DNA of 64,000 nucleotides, from contig NZ_CP011308.1 of assembly GCF_000987835.1 (NCBI RefSeq), positions 1,426,001 through 1,490,000 of the forward strand. Direction: 5' to 3'. This document shows, piece by piece, positions 55,200 through 64,000 of the stretch. The stretch is from Sulfurovum lithotrophicum. Lineage in GTDB: Bacteria; Campylobacterota; Campylobacteria; Campylobacterales; Sulfurovaceae. Position 1 is the first letter of the stretch. Each line of letters starts with the position of its first letter. The position numbers and the translations under genes are program-made. The notes under the pieces are model-generated. The model did not search any database, was not told where the DNA came from, and worked only from the letters and a program-made list of their open reading frames with translations.

Positions 55200-57062
55200 A
55201 TGAAATTCAAACAACTCAGCCTCATTACAGCGACACTGCTGCTTTCAAACACTGCTTTTGCCGAAGAGAGTTTAGGAGAGATCACTGTTACAACCGCAAC
55301 ACAGACAACACAAACACTTAATGATGTCACCTCCAATATTGATGTGATAACAGCTCAGGAAATTCAGGATAGAGGCTATACAACAGTTGCCCAGGCACTT
55401 AGTTCGGTAGCAGGTATCAGCTTTGTCAGCAATGGAGGAATCGGACACAGCACTTCTGTATTTCTCCGAGGTATGGACAGTAAACACATTCTTGTACTGA
55501 TCGATGGTGTAAGATACAACGACCCCACCTCTCTCAGCGGTGCACCGTTTTCCGATCTGATGGTCGATGATATTGCACAGATCGAGATAGTCAAAGGGGC
55601 ACAATCAGGTATCTGGGGGGCAGATGCCAGTGCCGGTGTTATCAATATTATCACAAAAAAAGCAAAAAAAGGTACCCATGCTTCAGCCCATATCGAAGGT
55701 GGAAGTTTCGGAACATGGAAGTATGGTGCAAGCGTTTCTACCGCAACTGATATTTACTATGCCAACATCAGCTACAATGTGGTTGATACTGACGGATTCA
55801 CTACCGTAGCGCCCTATGGTACCGACATTGACCAGTATGAGGACGATGAATACAAAAATGAAACCATCAATATGAAGGCAGGGTATCATTTTAACGAAAA
55901 TAACAGACTTTCACTTTCCTATAGTCAGATCAAAGGTGACGGTGATGCCGATCCTTACGACAGTACAACCTATTCTTTTGATCCGAATGGACAATACAGG
56001 TTTGAAAGTACCTATAAATTCACCAAAGCGAATTTCAACCATAAAGACAGCTATGAGACACTGAATCTCTATGCACAGCGTTCTGACTTCAGCCGGACAT
56101 ATCCGGATGCACTGTTTGGTAAGCATTTTGACGGATCAGTCGATGAGTTTGGTATCAATTCCAAGATCGACTATCGAAGCAAAGACTTCCTGCTTGTCGG
56201 TGTAGATAAAAAAGACTACAGTTATGAAAACGACATTGATAAAAATTATGATTCCACAGGAATATTTGCTACCAATGCCAATACGTTTGAAGGAATACTC
56301 GGAGGTACAACCATCTTGACTGAATCACTGCGTTACGATAACTACAGTGACTTTGACAGTAAAGCTACAGGAAAAATCGGTATCAAGCATGTTCATAGTC
56401 ACATCGAGGGGCTGGTCACTTCCTTTAACTATGGAACGGCCTACAACGTACCGACCATGTATCAGCTTTTCGACCCATTCAGCGGTAATACCAACCTCAA
56501 CCCCGAAACAACCGACAGTTACGATGTGACTCTTGCCTACAAAGATTTAAAGATCACCTACTTCAACAACAAAATCAAAGACATGATTGATTATGTCAGT
56601 AATTATGATGCAAACGGAAACTGGATCGGCGGTGGCTATGACAATGTTTCAGGCACTTCAAAAATAGATGGGCTTGAGTTAGCTTACCAGAAAGAAGTAT
56701 ATGAGGGGGTTCTGCTGAACAGCAACTATACCCATCTTTTCAAAGCCGAAAACAATGACGGCAAAACACTGGCAAGACGCGCAAAGGATACCTTCAATCT
56801 TGGTGTTGATTACTACGGTATCGACAAACTGCATATCGGTGCGGATGCACAGTACATCGGTGAACGCTACGATAGAGCCGGGGAACAAGGCGAACAAACC
56901 GGAAAATACACCGTGTTTAACATGACAGCTGACTACCAGGTCACCGATGCACTACAGGTTTATGGTAAAATCGAGAATATCGGTGATAAATACTACCAGA
57001 CGGTCTATGGTTACGCAACAAGCCCACGAGCCTTCTTTATCGGTGTAAGAGGAAACATCTAA
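55200..57062 (+). CDS. btuB: TonB-dependent outer-membrane receptor, BtuB-like
   Basis: The 620-residue protein (from ATG 55200) has a signal peptide ending NTAFA, a TonB-box-like ITVTTATQT, a plug domain (TVAQALSSVAGISFVSNGG, VFLRGMDSKHILVLIDGVRYND, IEIVKGAQSGIWGADASAGVINIITKK) and a 22-strand barrel ending FFIGVRGNI. Plug sequence and its position before btuF/D/C and cob genes identify corrinoid as the likely substrate. The ORF extends upstream to 55125 but that part lies in a REP element and is basic, not a signal peptide. Confidence 0.9.
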   Translation: MKFKQLSLITATLLLSNTAFAEESLGEITVTTATQTTQTLNDVTSNIDVITAQEIQDRGYTTVAQALSSVAGISFVSNGGIGHSTSVFLRGMDSKHILVLIDGVRYNDPTSLSGAPFSDLMVDDIAQIEIVKGAQSGIWGADASAGVINIITKKAKKGTHASAHIEGGSFGTWKYGASVSTATDIYYANISYNVVDTDGFTTVAPYGTDIDQYEDDEYKNETINMKAGYHFNENNRLSLSYSQIKGDGDADPYDSTTYSFDPNGQYRFESTYKFTKANFNHKDSYETLNLYAQRSDFSRTYPDALFGKHFDGSVDEFGINSKIDYRSKDFLLVGVDKKDYSYENDIDKNYDSTGIFATNANTFEGILGGTTILTESLRYDNYSDFDSKATGKIGIKHVHSHIEGLVTSFNYGTAYNVPTMYQLFDPFSGNTNLNPETTDSYDVTLAYKDLKITYFNNKIKDMIDYVSNYDANGNWIGGGYDNVSGTSKIDGLELAYQKEVYEGVLLNSNYTHLFKAENNDGKTLARRAKDTFNLGVDYYGIDKLHIGADAQYIGERYDRAGEQGEQTGKYTVFNMTADYQVTDALQVYGKIENIGDKYYQTVYGYATSPRAFFIGVRGNI

Positions 57063-57099
57063 GTCACATATACCATGACACACACTGGCCAAAAGGAAA

Positions 57100-57933
57100 A
57101 TGATGAAATATGTGCTACTATCCTGTCTTAGTGTCCTTGCAATAGCACAGGAGCGTATTGTCACACTCTCTCCTGCCATCAACGAGATAGTCTATGCCCT
57201 TGGAGCGGGTGATATGGTCGTGGGAAACACTACCTATTCTACCTACCCCGAAGCTTCCAAGCACGTAGCAAAAGTTGGCGGGTACTTCTCCCCCGATCTC
57301 GAGAAGATACTTGCATTGCATCCCACGATCGTATTTATGCAGCCCAATAACCGAAAACTCCTCGCACAACTTGAGAAGCTAGGTATACAGACACGGATCA
57401 TCCCTATCGACAGCCTCCCTCACATCACTACGGCTATTTTGCAATTGGGGAAGCAACTTCATAAAGAGGAAAAGAGCCGCTATATCGTTACACAGATAGA
57501 CAGGGCACTCAAGGCACTCAACGGTATCGTAACAGGAAAAAGAATACTTATGGTCATCGGTCACAATACCTCTCTGGTCGGAAATATCTTCGTGGTAGGC
57601 CAGAACCTCTACCTCAATGATATCATCAACGCTTCCGGCAACACCAACGCTCTGCAATCTGCACGCAAAGGACAGCCCATTCTTAACATAGAGAATCTCA
57701 TTGCCGCCAATCCAGACATCGTTATTCTTCTTGTACACGATATGAAAAAAAGCGGCCTCAGTAAGAATGACCTCATCCAACCCTGGCTGGAACTGCCCAT
57801 TACCGCAGTGAAAAATCGCGACATTTATATTATTGACAAAGAGTATACCGGTATCCCCAGTGACCGTCTGATCTATTTTTTGCAGGATTTTAAAAAGATA
57901 TTGACCCATGTTAACAATCACCAACTACAATAG
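57100..57933 (+). CDS. btuF: Periplasmic cobalamin-binding protein BtuF-like
   Basis: This 277-residue protein has a short signal peptide (YVLLSCLSVLAIA) and a helical-backbone binding-protein fold of the BtuF/FepB type: RIVTLSPAINEIVYALGAGDMVVGNT, VGGYFSPDLEKILALHPTIVFM, and the C-domain GKRILMVIGHNTSLVGNIFVVGQN. It hands corrinoid from BtuB to BtuCD. It starts 38 nt after btuB and overlaps the ATPase gene by 26 nt. Confidence 0.88.
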   Translation: MMKYVLLSCLSVLAIAQERIVTLSPAINEIVYALGAGDMVVGNTTYSTYPEASKHVAKVGGYFSPDLEKILALHPTIVFMQPNNRKLLAQLEKLGIQTRIIPIDSLPHITTAILQLGKQLHKEEKSRYIVTQIDRALKALNGIVTGKRILMVIGHNTSLVGNIFVVGQNLYLNDIINASGNTNALQSARKGQPILNIENLIAANPDIVILLVHDMKKSGLSKNDLIQPWLELPITAVKNRDIYIIDKEYTGIPSDRLIYFLQDFKKILTHVNNHQLQ

Positions 57934-58603
57934 TGATATCCTCAGAGACATCTCCTTTTCACTCAGGAGGGGCAGACATCTTACTATCCTGGGTGCCAAC
58001 GGTACAGGTAAGACCACCCTTGCCAAAGTTCTTGCCGGGCTCATTCCGACAGAGAGTGTCTGCATTGAAGGTATTTCTCCCTCCAGAGTCTATGGCAAGA
58101 AACGGGCCGAATGTATCAATTACATACCTGCAAAACTGGAAATCTATGATGATTACCTGCTGGTGGAAGACTTTCTTTCCCTGGCACAGTTCGAATCCCA
58201 AATCACCACTGACACTACACTGCAGAAGCTCGGCATAAGCCATCTCATGGGCAAACCGTGCAAAACGCTTAGTTCCGGAGAATCACAGATGCTTCTTATC
58301 GCTTCTGCACTGATGCATCAAGCAGATTTCACCATCTTCGATGAGCCTACCGCCAATCTTGACCCAATACGGATGCGGTTGCTTTTTACACTGCTCCAAG
58401 AGGACACAACACTAAAAAGCAAGATCATCATCACCCACAATCTTGACCTTGCCTACCGCCTGGACTTTGATATCCTTTTCCTACATGAGGGCAAGATAGC
58501 CTTTGAAGGCAGCGCCAAAGCCTTCTTCTCCCAGCCACAGCTTGATACGTTCTACGGTGGTGCAGTCAAGAATCTCGGTAACCACGTGGTAGTGTCATTA
58601 TGA
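57908..58603 (+). CDS. btuD: Cobalamin ABC transporter ATPase BtuD-like
   Basis: This 231-residue ATPase has Walker A ILGANGTGKTTLAKVLAGL, signature CKTLSSGESQMLLIASALM and Walker B FTIFDEPTANLDP with the following H-loop IIITHNLDLAY. The Q-loop region is degenerate. It overlaps the permease gene by 4 nt. Confidence 0.88.
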   Translation: MLTITNYNSDILRDISFSLRRGRHLTILGANGTGKTTLAKVLAGLIPTESVCIEGISPSRVYGKKRAECINYIPAKLEIYDDYLLVEDFLSLAQFESQITTDTTLQKLGISHLMGKPCKTLSSGESQMLLIASALMHQADFTIFDEPTANLDPIRMRLLFTLLQEDTTLKSKIIITHNLDLAYRLDFDILFLHEGKIAFEGSAKAFFSQPQLDTFYGGAVKNLGNHVVVSL

Positions 58604-59541
58604 AAAGAGTTCTACTTGTATCAGGTTTTCTGATCCTTCTTTTTGCACCTTTTTTTGGAGAGATCAAGCTTACACTCTCAAGCCTTTGGGACACTCACAG
58701 TCTCGAACATCAGGTCTTTTTCCAAATACGCCTGCCACGTGTACTGCTGGCCTTCTTCGTAGGCGGTATTCTCTCTTTGGGCGGTATGGTCTTCCAGGTG
58801 GTCTTCCGCAATCCCATGAGCACACCATTTACTCTCGGTGTTGCCAGCGGTGCCACACTTTTCACTGCTGCGGCCATTGTGATGGGCTTCTCTTTTCTTT
58901 CACCATTGTTTGCCTTTGCAGGGGCGGTACTGACCGTACTGATACTCTTTGGGGTCGCTTCACGCTTCAAAGGATACGATCCGACCTCTTTACTACTTGT
59001 AGGCATTGCCCTTTCGTTCTTCTATGCAGCAGCACTAATGCTGATGTTCTACCTCTCATCACTCCAGGAGAGCTACGAGATAATGCGCTTTACGATGGGA
59101 AGCCTCGATGTAGTCGGCTACCGCAACATTCTGCTTCTGGCATTCACTTCCCTGCTGCTTGTATGGCTTGTCATTGTCTACCGTATGCCACTGCGTGCCC
59201 TGCTGACCTCTTATGAGTTTGCTTTCATGCAGGGCATCCATGTCAGACGTGTCAGCTACATCCTGCTTCTGGGCGTATCTCTGGCCGTGGGGGTTGCTGT
59301 CAGCCTGACAGGCCCTATCGGTTTTGTCGGACTTATCATTCCGCACATACTGCTGCGTATCTATCGCCAAAGTACCGACAGGATCATCATGCCCGTTTTC
59401 TTTTACGGAGGTGTATTCCTGGTCCTTTCCGACCTCATTGCCCGCAATCTCGGTAACACTGATCTGCCTATTGGAGTGGTTACCTCCTTTCTGGGAGCGC
59501 CATTCTTCATCTATATTTTGCTCAAAAGGAATACAGCATGA
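58600..59541 (+). CDS. btuC: Cobalamin ABC transporter permease BtuC-like
   Basis: This 313-residue FecCD-family permease has about nine to ten transmembrane helices. Conserved blocks are RLPRVLLAFFVGGILSLGGMVFQVVFRNPMSTPFTLGVASGATLF and the coupling-loop SLTGPIGFVGLIIPHILLRIY, followed by IARNLGNTDLPIGVVTSFLGAPFFIYIL. It belongs to the type II importer BtuCDF. Confidence 0.9.
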   Translation: MKRVLLVSGFLILLFAPFFGEIKLTLSSLWDTHSLEHQVFFQIRLPRVLLAFFVGGILSLGGMVFQVVFRNPMSTPFTLGVASGATLFTAAAIVMGFSFLSPLFAFAGAVLTVLILFGVASRFKGYDPTSLLLVGIALSFFYAAALMLMFYLSSLQESYEIMRFTMGSLDVVGYRNILLLAFTSLLLVWLVIVYRMPLRALLTSYEFAFMQGIHVRRVSYILLLGVSLAVGVAVSLTGPIGFVGLIIPHILLRIYRQSTDRIIMPVFFYGGVFLVLSDLIARNLGNTDLPIGVVTSFLGAPFFIYILLKRNTA

Positions 59542-59584
59542 TCCTCTCATCACCATACTACCGTCTCAAGTATAAAGGGTTCTC

Positions 59585-61294
59585 ATGAAACGCTTCTCTT
59601 TCCAGGATGCCAAGGTTCTTGAAGAGATCATCAAGGCCAGACGTGACGTAAGGGGCAACCACTTTACCAGTGAGCCGGTCACTCAGGCAGAGATAGATAC
59701 TATACTCTCTGCGGCCCATTATGCACCTTCCGTAGGTTACTCCCAGCCATGGAAATTCATTGTCATCACCGATAAAATCATACAGGATGCCGTCTACAAA
59801 AATTATGAACACACTTACAAAAAAAGCAAAAAGAAGTTCAAATACCGTCCCATGTACAAAGAACTGAAACTCGAAGCACTGAGAGAGACTTCTGTGCATA
59901 TTGCCGTTTTCTATCATAATCAGGGAGGCAATATCCTCGGCCAGACTTCGCAGTCCGATACCGGACGCTATAGTGTAGCCACCGCCATACAAAATATGTG
60001 GCTGATGGCACGTGCCATGAATATCGGTATCGGATGGGTCAGCATCCTTACACCAAAGAAGATACGCAAACTGCTTGGTATGGGAAAAGCCTATGAACTG
60101 GTCGGCTATCTCTGTGTCGGAAAAGTCAGTACATTTCTCAAGGAGCCGGAACTCAAGCTCAAAAAATGGCAAGAAAAGAAAAAAAGGAGTCAAACCGTAC
60201 TGCATATGGATGGTAGGACACAACGGGGATCGGTAGAAGCGATCAAGACTATTACAGGGGACAAAAGCTTCCTGCATCCTCTTGTGGACAAAAAAGCCAC
60301 CTTCATGCTTGCCATGAGCAATACCAAAACAGCAAAGATAAAAGGTATCTCACAGGCAGGACTTCCAGGACTGCTGCACCTGACCCCGACACTCGATGCG
60401 GAGTTCCTCTCCCGGGGGAAACTCAAAAGCCTCAAAAAACTGCCCAAAACAAAAAATGGTATTCCCACACCGGCACTTATTAGCCGTGCCATACATCTGC
60501 TGTACCCTTACGGACACATCGAAGCCATGGACCTTGGGTTGAAAATACCACCAAAGTTAAAATGCCCACAATACCGTTTTGATATTAAACCTTCAGGCTC
60601 CATTGACAAAGGGGCAAATATCGAGGCAAGAACACTGTTTGAAAAAGGTATGGCATTTGGCAGGAGTTATCAATGCAAAGAGCATTATCTTATTTTGGGA
60701 GAGTCTGTCCCTTCAGGAACCACTACAGCAGCAGCAAGTGCATTAGCACTAGGCTATCATGCCAGATCACTCTTCTCTTCGAGCTTCAAAAATGTACCCA
60801 AAAATATAAAAAAAAGGACTATTGACAAAGCCCTCTCCAAGATAAAAGAAAAGACCGATCCCTTTGACATCCTAAGCTCTGTGGGTGACAATATGCTTAT
60901 ATTTATTGCAGGGTTCATATTGGGGGTCAACAGTCGCTTCCCCCTTATCCTTGCCGGAGGGACACAAATGGCTGCCGTACTGCTTGTGGCCGATACACTT
61001 GCCAAGCACCTCGATATAAAAATAGACAGCTCGCAACTTGCGCTGTGTACCACCAAATGGGTAGCAGAGGATCCAAATTCAGATATCGATGCACTTTTGC
61101 ATATGCTTGATTTCCCCATCAATGCCTATTATGCCGATTTTACTTTCTCTTTAAGCCATCACCCGCTTCTCAAGCTGTATGACAAAGGAGAGGCAAAAGA
61201 GGGGGTCGGTGCCGGTGGTGCTTTGGTATATGGTATGCTAAACGGGTTGACACCCGCAGAGATCACCAGACAGGTGGAGGGACTGCTCCCATGA
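59585..61294 (+). CDS. BluB-CobT fusion: dimethylbenzimidazole synthase and archaeal-type phosphoribosyltransferase
   Basis: This 569-residue protein combines two steps. Residues 1-215 match BluB, the flavin-destroying enzyme that makes 5,6-dimethylbenzimidazole: IKARRDVRGNHF, AAHYAPSVGYSQPWKFI, QNMWLMARAMNIGIGWVSIL. Residues 222-569 match the TIGR00303/UPF0284 (archaeal-type CobT) family: YLILGESVPSGTTTAAASALALGYHARSLFSS, DPFDILSSVGDNM, FPLILAGGTQMAAVLLVAD. That half would activate the base with nicotinate mononucleotide. A basic linker (KKWQEKKKRSQ) joins them. BluB needs oxygen, which suits microaerobic life. It overlaps cobU by 4 nt. Confidence 0.9.
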   Translation: MKRFSFQDAKVLEEIIKARRDVRGNHFTSEPVTQAEIDTILSAAHYAPSVGYSQPWKFIVITDKIIQDAVYKNYEHTYKKSKKKFKYRPMYKELKLEALRETSVHIAVFYHNQGGNILGQTSQSDTGRYSVATAIQNMWLMARAMNIGIGWVSILTPKKIRKLLGMGKAYELVGYLCVGKVSTFLKEPELKLKKWQEKKKRSQTVLHMDGRTQRGSVEAIKTITGDKSFLHPLVDKKATFMLAMSNTKTAKIKGISQAGLPGLLHLTPTLDAEFLSRGKLKSLKKLPKTKNGIPTPALISRAIHLLYPYGHIEAMDLGLKIPPKLKCPQYRFDIKPSGSIDKGANIEARTLFEKGMAFGRSYQCKEHYLILGESVPSGTTTAAASALALGYHARSLFSSSFKNVPKNIKKRTIDKALSKIKEKTDPFDILSSVGDNMLIFIAGFILGVNSRFPLILAGGTQMAAVLLVADTLAKHLDIKIDSSQLALCTTKWVAEDPNSDIDALLHMLDFPINAYYADFTFSLSHHPLLKLYDKGEAKEGVGAGGALVYGMLNGLTPAEITRQVEGLLP

Positions 61295-61785
61295 AATTCC
61301 TTTACTTTGGCGGACAGAAATCAGGGAAAAGCCTGCTTGCAGAACAGAAGGCACTCAACCTTGCAGGGAACACCAGGCCCTACTACATCGCTACCTACGA
61401 CAATAGTTACGGTGATGACGAGATGCAAAAGCGCATCACGACACACCAAGAACAGCGTAAAAAGAAGTTCACGACCATCGAAGAGACGCTATACCCAAGT
61501 ATACATATACAACAGGAAGGGACCTACCTCATCGACTGTATGAGTATGTGGATACTCAATACGATATCATGGAACTTTGAAGATGTTCTGGCCGAAGTGA
61601 AAACACTCTACGAGGCAAAAGCAAATATTGTCTTCGTACTCAACGATGTAAACTCGGGCATCATACCCATCGACGGCATAAGCAGAGAGTACGTGGACCG
61701 TTCTGGCATTGTAGGACAGAAGCTTGCACAGCTGTGTGATACTGTTTATGAAGTGAGACTGGGTCTGGAGCACAAACTGAAATGA
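61291..61785 (+). CDS. cobU: Adenosylcobinamide kinase / guanylyltransferase CobU
   Basis: This 164-residue enzyme phosphorylates adenosylcobinamide and adds GMP. The P-loop is FGGQKSGKSLLAE (residues 6-18), the guanylylation histidine is in KRITTHQEQRKKKF, and DCMSMWILN and FVLNDVNSGIIPID complete the core. It is slightly shorter than E. coli CobU (181). It overlaps fusion and cobD genes by 4 nt each. Confidence 0.9.
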   Translation: MKFLYFGGQKSGKSLLAEQKALNLAGNTRPYYIATYDNSYGDDEMQKRITTHQEQRKKKFTTIEETLYPSIHIQQEGTYLIDCMSMWILNTISWNFEDVLAEVKTLYEAKANIVFVLNDVNSGIIPIDGISREYVDRSGIVGQKLAQLCDTVYEVRLGLEHKLK

Positions 61786-62792
61786 CACGCTATCAACATG
61801 GTGGAGACATTGCAGCATTTGCCAGAGCCTGCGGATGCTCTCGGGGTGAAGTCATCGACCTCTCTTCTAACATCAACTTCGTTAAACCACACATCAGTAC
61901 AGACTTCAATACATTGCAAATCGCTCCCTACCCCAACTATGATGCGCTCTATAATGCCATTGCATCTCATTACAGCGTAGAGTCTACCACCCTGGAACTT
62001 TTTAACGGTGGCAGCAGTGCCATATTCTCCTTCTTTCGGGAACTCTCAACCGCAATATCTGTATGCACAATCTATTCACCTGCCTATCTCGAATACAAAA
62101 AAGCAGCCACTCTTTTTGGATACAGGCTCCACCTTATCGACAGGTTCACGCACCTGGACACAAAGATACCAGGAGAAAGCCTTGTAATCTTTGTTAACCC
62201 TGCTACCCCAGATGGAAAATTCTATGACATGGAACCCCTGCTTGAGATGTGGCACGCCCAAGAGTGCCTCGTGCTCATAGACGAATCATTCATAGAATTC
62301 ACGTCTCATCCTTCAGCGACCAGGTTCCTGAAACAGTACCCCAACCTCACCATCCTCAAGTCAATGACCAAGTTTTTCGGTGCGGCAGGCATACGTATGG
62401 GCACACTCATTTCACACCCGGACAACATTACCAGACTGAGGGCGAAAGAACCGTTGTGGAAACTCTCGGCCTTCGACAGTACCTACATACAGCTTGCCCT
62501 GAAAGACAGCGGTTTCAAGGAACGTTCGGACAGAGAAAACCACCTTGCCAGAACATTCCTTCTCGACAGTCTTGAAAACAGCCCGCTCGTAGAGAAGATC
62601 TACCCCTCAGAAGCGAACTACATACTTGTCAGACTCCACATCAGTACCGGGGAATTCCAGCAGAAACTTATCACGCACAGGCTATTGGTACGCAACTGCA
62701 TGAACTTCGACGGACTGGACGACCATCATGTACGCATTGCCGTTAAAAGCATTGGAGAACTCAGACAGCTGAAAGAGGTGCTCCATGCATAA
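61782..62792 (+). CDS. cobD: L-threonine-O-3-phosphate decarboxylase CobD-like
   Basis: This 336-residue PLP enzyme of the aminotransferase class I/II fold makes (R)-1-aminopropan-2-ol phosphate, the linker between corrin ring and nucleotide loop. Visible blocks are IDLSSNINFVKPHI, APYPNYDALYNAIASHY, LFNGGSSAIFSFFREL, FVNPATPDGKFYDM, LVLIDESFIEFTS and the PLP lysine in LTILKSMTKFFGAAGIRMG. It overlaps the next gene by 8 nt. Confidence 0.88.
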   Translation: MTRYQHGGDIAAFARACGCSRGEVIDLSSNINFVKPHISTDFNTLQIAPYPNYDALYNAIASHYSVESTTLELFNGGSSAIFSFFRELSTAISVCTIYSPAYLEYKKAATLFGYRLHLIDRFTHLDTKIPGESLVIFVNPATPDGKFYDMEPLLEMWHAQECLVLIDESFIEFTSHPSATRFLKQYPNLTILKSMTKFFGAAGIRMGTLISHPDNITRLRAKEPLWKLSAFDSTYIQLALKDSGFKERSDRENHLARTFLLDSLENSPLVEKIYPSEANYILVRLHISTGEFQQKLITHRLLVRNCMNFDGLDDHHVRIAVKSIGELRQLKEVLHA

Positions 62793-64000
62793 CTTCAGTA
62801 TCTTTGGCAGCAGTTCAGATGCAGGGAAAAGTACACTCACCTGGGTCATCGGACGAATTTTACAGGAAGCAGGCTACAGCATTGCCCCTTTCAAGGCACA
62901 GAATGTCTCCAACAATGCACACGTTGCGGATGACGGTTCCGAAATAGCCGTTGCGCAGTATTTTCAGGCAAAAGCACTCGGGGTATCAACCTCATGGCAC
63001 AACAATCCCATTTTACTCAAGTCCGGTCAGGGCTCGTCCGCTTCACTCATTGTAAGCGGCAAGAGCATTGCAGACAAAGATGTCAGAGCCTACTACCGGG
63101 AACTCGACAGCCTCAAACCCGTTGTCAAAGAAGCCTTTGAATGGCTTGATGCGCGTTATGATATAGTCATCGCTGAGGGAGCAGGTTCCCCGGTAGAGCT
63201 CAACCTGATGGATAAGGATCTCTCCAATATCTTCATTGCTACTGAGTTCAATACCCGCATCATCCTCGTAGCCGACATTGAAAAAGGTGGTGTTTTCGCT
63301 TCGATATACGGGGTTTACAATTTACTGCCAAAGCAGCTGAAAGAAAATGTCATAGGCGTCATTATCAATAAGTTCAGGGGTGATATCAGCCTCTTTGACG
63401 AGGGCATACACATCATTGAAAAGGAGTTTGGTATCCCGGTACTCGGTGTCCTCCCCTACCTGCCGTTCAACCTCGGCTTTGAGGACTCGCAGAGTCTGAC
63501 AGGGTACACCCAGGACTGTACCCGATCCACTAGACACGTTGCCGTCATCGCCTACCCAACCATGAGCAACTACACCGATTTTGAACCGCTACTGGCCGAC
63601 CCAAACACCTGTGTGGAGTTTATAAAGGCCAATGTCAACCTCTCCGGTTTTGAGTGTATTATACTTCCCGGTTCCAAACGCGTCATCGATGATCTCCGAT
63701 GGCTCAAACACAACAGCCTCTTTTCACAGCTACAGCGACATTACAAAGAAGGAAAGATACATCTCATCGGTATCTGCGGCGGGTATCAGATGATGTTTGA
63801 ACATATCCAGGATAAAGAGGGTGTGGAGGCAAATGGATCGGCAAATGAAGAGGCACTTGGTTTTATAGACGACACCATCGTTTTCAGGAAAGAAAAGGTT
63901 CTTGAACGCTGCAATGATACCTACGAGATACACCATGGTATTTCAAAAAAGTATCCGGACGGATACAAAAAAGGCAAACTCTACGGTACTTTTTCACACG
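62785..64000 (+). CDS. cobQ: Cobyric acid synthase CobQ (5' part, runs off the window)
   Basis: The ATG at 62785 opens a frame that stays open to the end of the window (405 codons). The product is the glutamine-dependent amidase that amidates four side chains of adenosylcobyrinic acid a,c-diamide. The N-terminal ATP-binding part has IFGSSSDAGKSTLTWVIGRIL, FKAQNVSNNAHVADDG and VIAEGAGSPVELNLMDKD; the glutamine amidotransferase part begins with ILPGSKRVIDDL and has the nucleophile Cys in IHLIGICGGYQMMF. E. coli CobQ is 506 residues, so about 100 residues are missing to the right. Confidence 0.93.
   Translation, partial: MHNFSIFGSSSDAGKSTLTWVIGRILQEAGYSIAPFKAQNVSNNAHVADDGSEIAVAQYFQAKALGVSTSWHNNPILLKSGQGSSASLIVSGKSIADKDVRAYYRELDSLKPVVKEAFEWLDARYDIVIAEGAGSPVELNLMDKDLSNIFIATEFNTRIILVADIEKGGVFASIYGVYNLLPKQLKENVIGVIINKFRGDISLFDEGIHIIEKEFGIPVLGVLPYLPFNLGFEDSQSLTGYTQDCTRSTRHVAVIAYPTMSNYTDFEPLLADPNTCVEFIKANVNLSGFECIILPGSKRVIDDLRWLKHNSLFSQLQRHYKEGKIHLIGICGGYQMMFEHIQDKEGVEANGSANEEALGFIDDTIVFRKEKVLERCNDTYEIHHGISKKYPDGYKKGKLYGTFSH

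Overview
The window looks like a chromosomal segment of a Campylobacterota (Epsilonproteobacteria) species, most likely Sulfurovum-like. This rests on family resemblance: bacillosamine-type pgl genes, a cbpA-hspR pair, nspC, the long epsilon-type DapD, the dimeric dUTPase, and an rpmH-rnpA-yidC-jag-mnmE cluster. I could not run a search, so the genus is an inference. No tRNA, rRNA or CRISPR array was found.

Region 1 (1-2400) is a small accessory island: the start of a Phd-like antitoxin gene cut by the window edge, an RHH/RelE pair behind a near-perfect sigma70 promoter, a Phd/RelE pair with a palindromic operator, a truncated nucleotidyltransferase remnant, a duplicated 48-bp segment and several copies of a GGGTCAGACCCC-type repeat.

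Region 2 (2411-23916, all minus strand) is a Wzx/Wzy-type exopolysaccharide locus. Read in the direction of transcription it encodes: BY-kinase wzc, PHP-type phosphatase and wza; a sugar-dehydrogenase remnant; manC, gmd and fcl (GDP-L-fucose from mannose-1-P); a thymidylate-kinase-like protein, an APH-like kinase, a glycosyltransferase, wzx, wzy, a second glycosyltransferase and an NTP_transf_5 protein; then pglC, an ATP-grasp ligase, a HAD phosphatase, pglE and a frameshifted pglF. The acetyltransferase PglD is absent; the ATP-grasp/HAD pair sits where it would be expected. Three transcription start regions share an 18-bp inverted repeat whose core matches the enterobacterial RcsAB box, suggesting a common capsule-type regulator.

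Region 3 (23943-54822) is mostly housekeeping: hspR and cbpA, with a 270-bp MITE-like element inserted in the cbpA leader; a TrmH-family methylase; purH and purL; dUTPase; mnmE, jag, yidC, rnpA and rpmH; nspC; tamB/tamA; gpsA; two potassium-channel-type proteins; gatB; atpB; lptB; tsaE; trpD; dapD. Several intergenic spaces carry REP/REPIN-like palindromes, and two genes take their stop codon from such a repeat.

Region 4 (55074-64000, plus strand) is a vitamin B12 uptake and assembly operon: TonB receptor (btuB-like), btuF, btuD, btuC, a BluB-CobT fusion, cobU, cobD and the 5' part of cobQ. Together they would import corrinoid, make dimethylbenzimidazole, activate it, and finish the nucleotide loop. 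No cobalamin riboswitch was recognised upstream.
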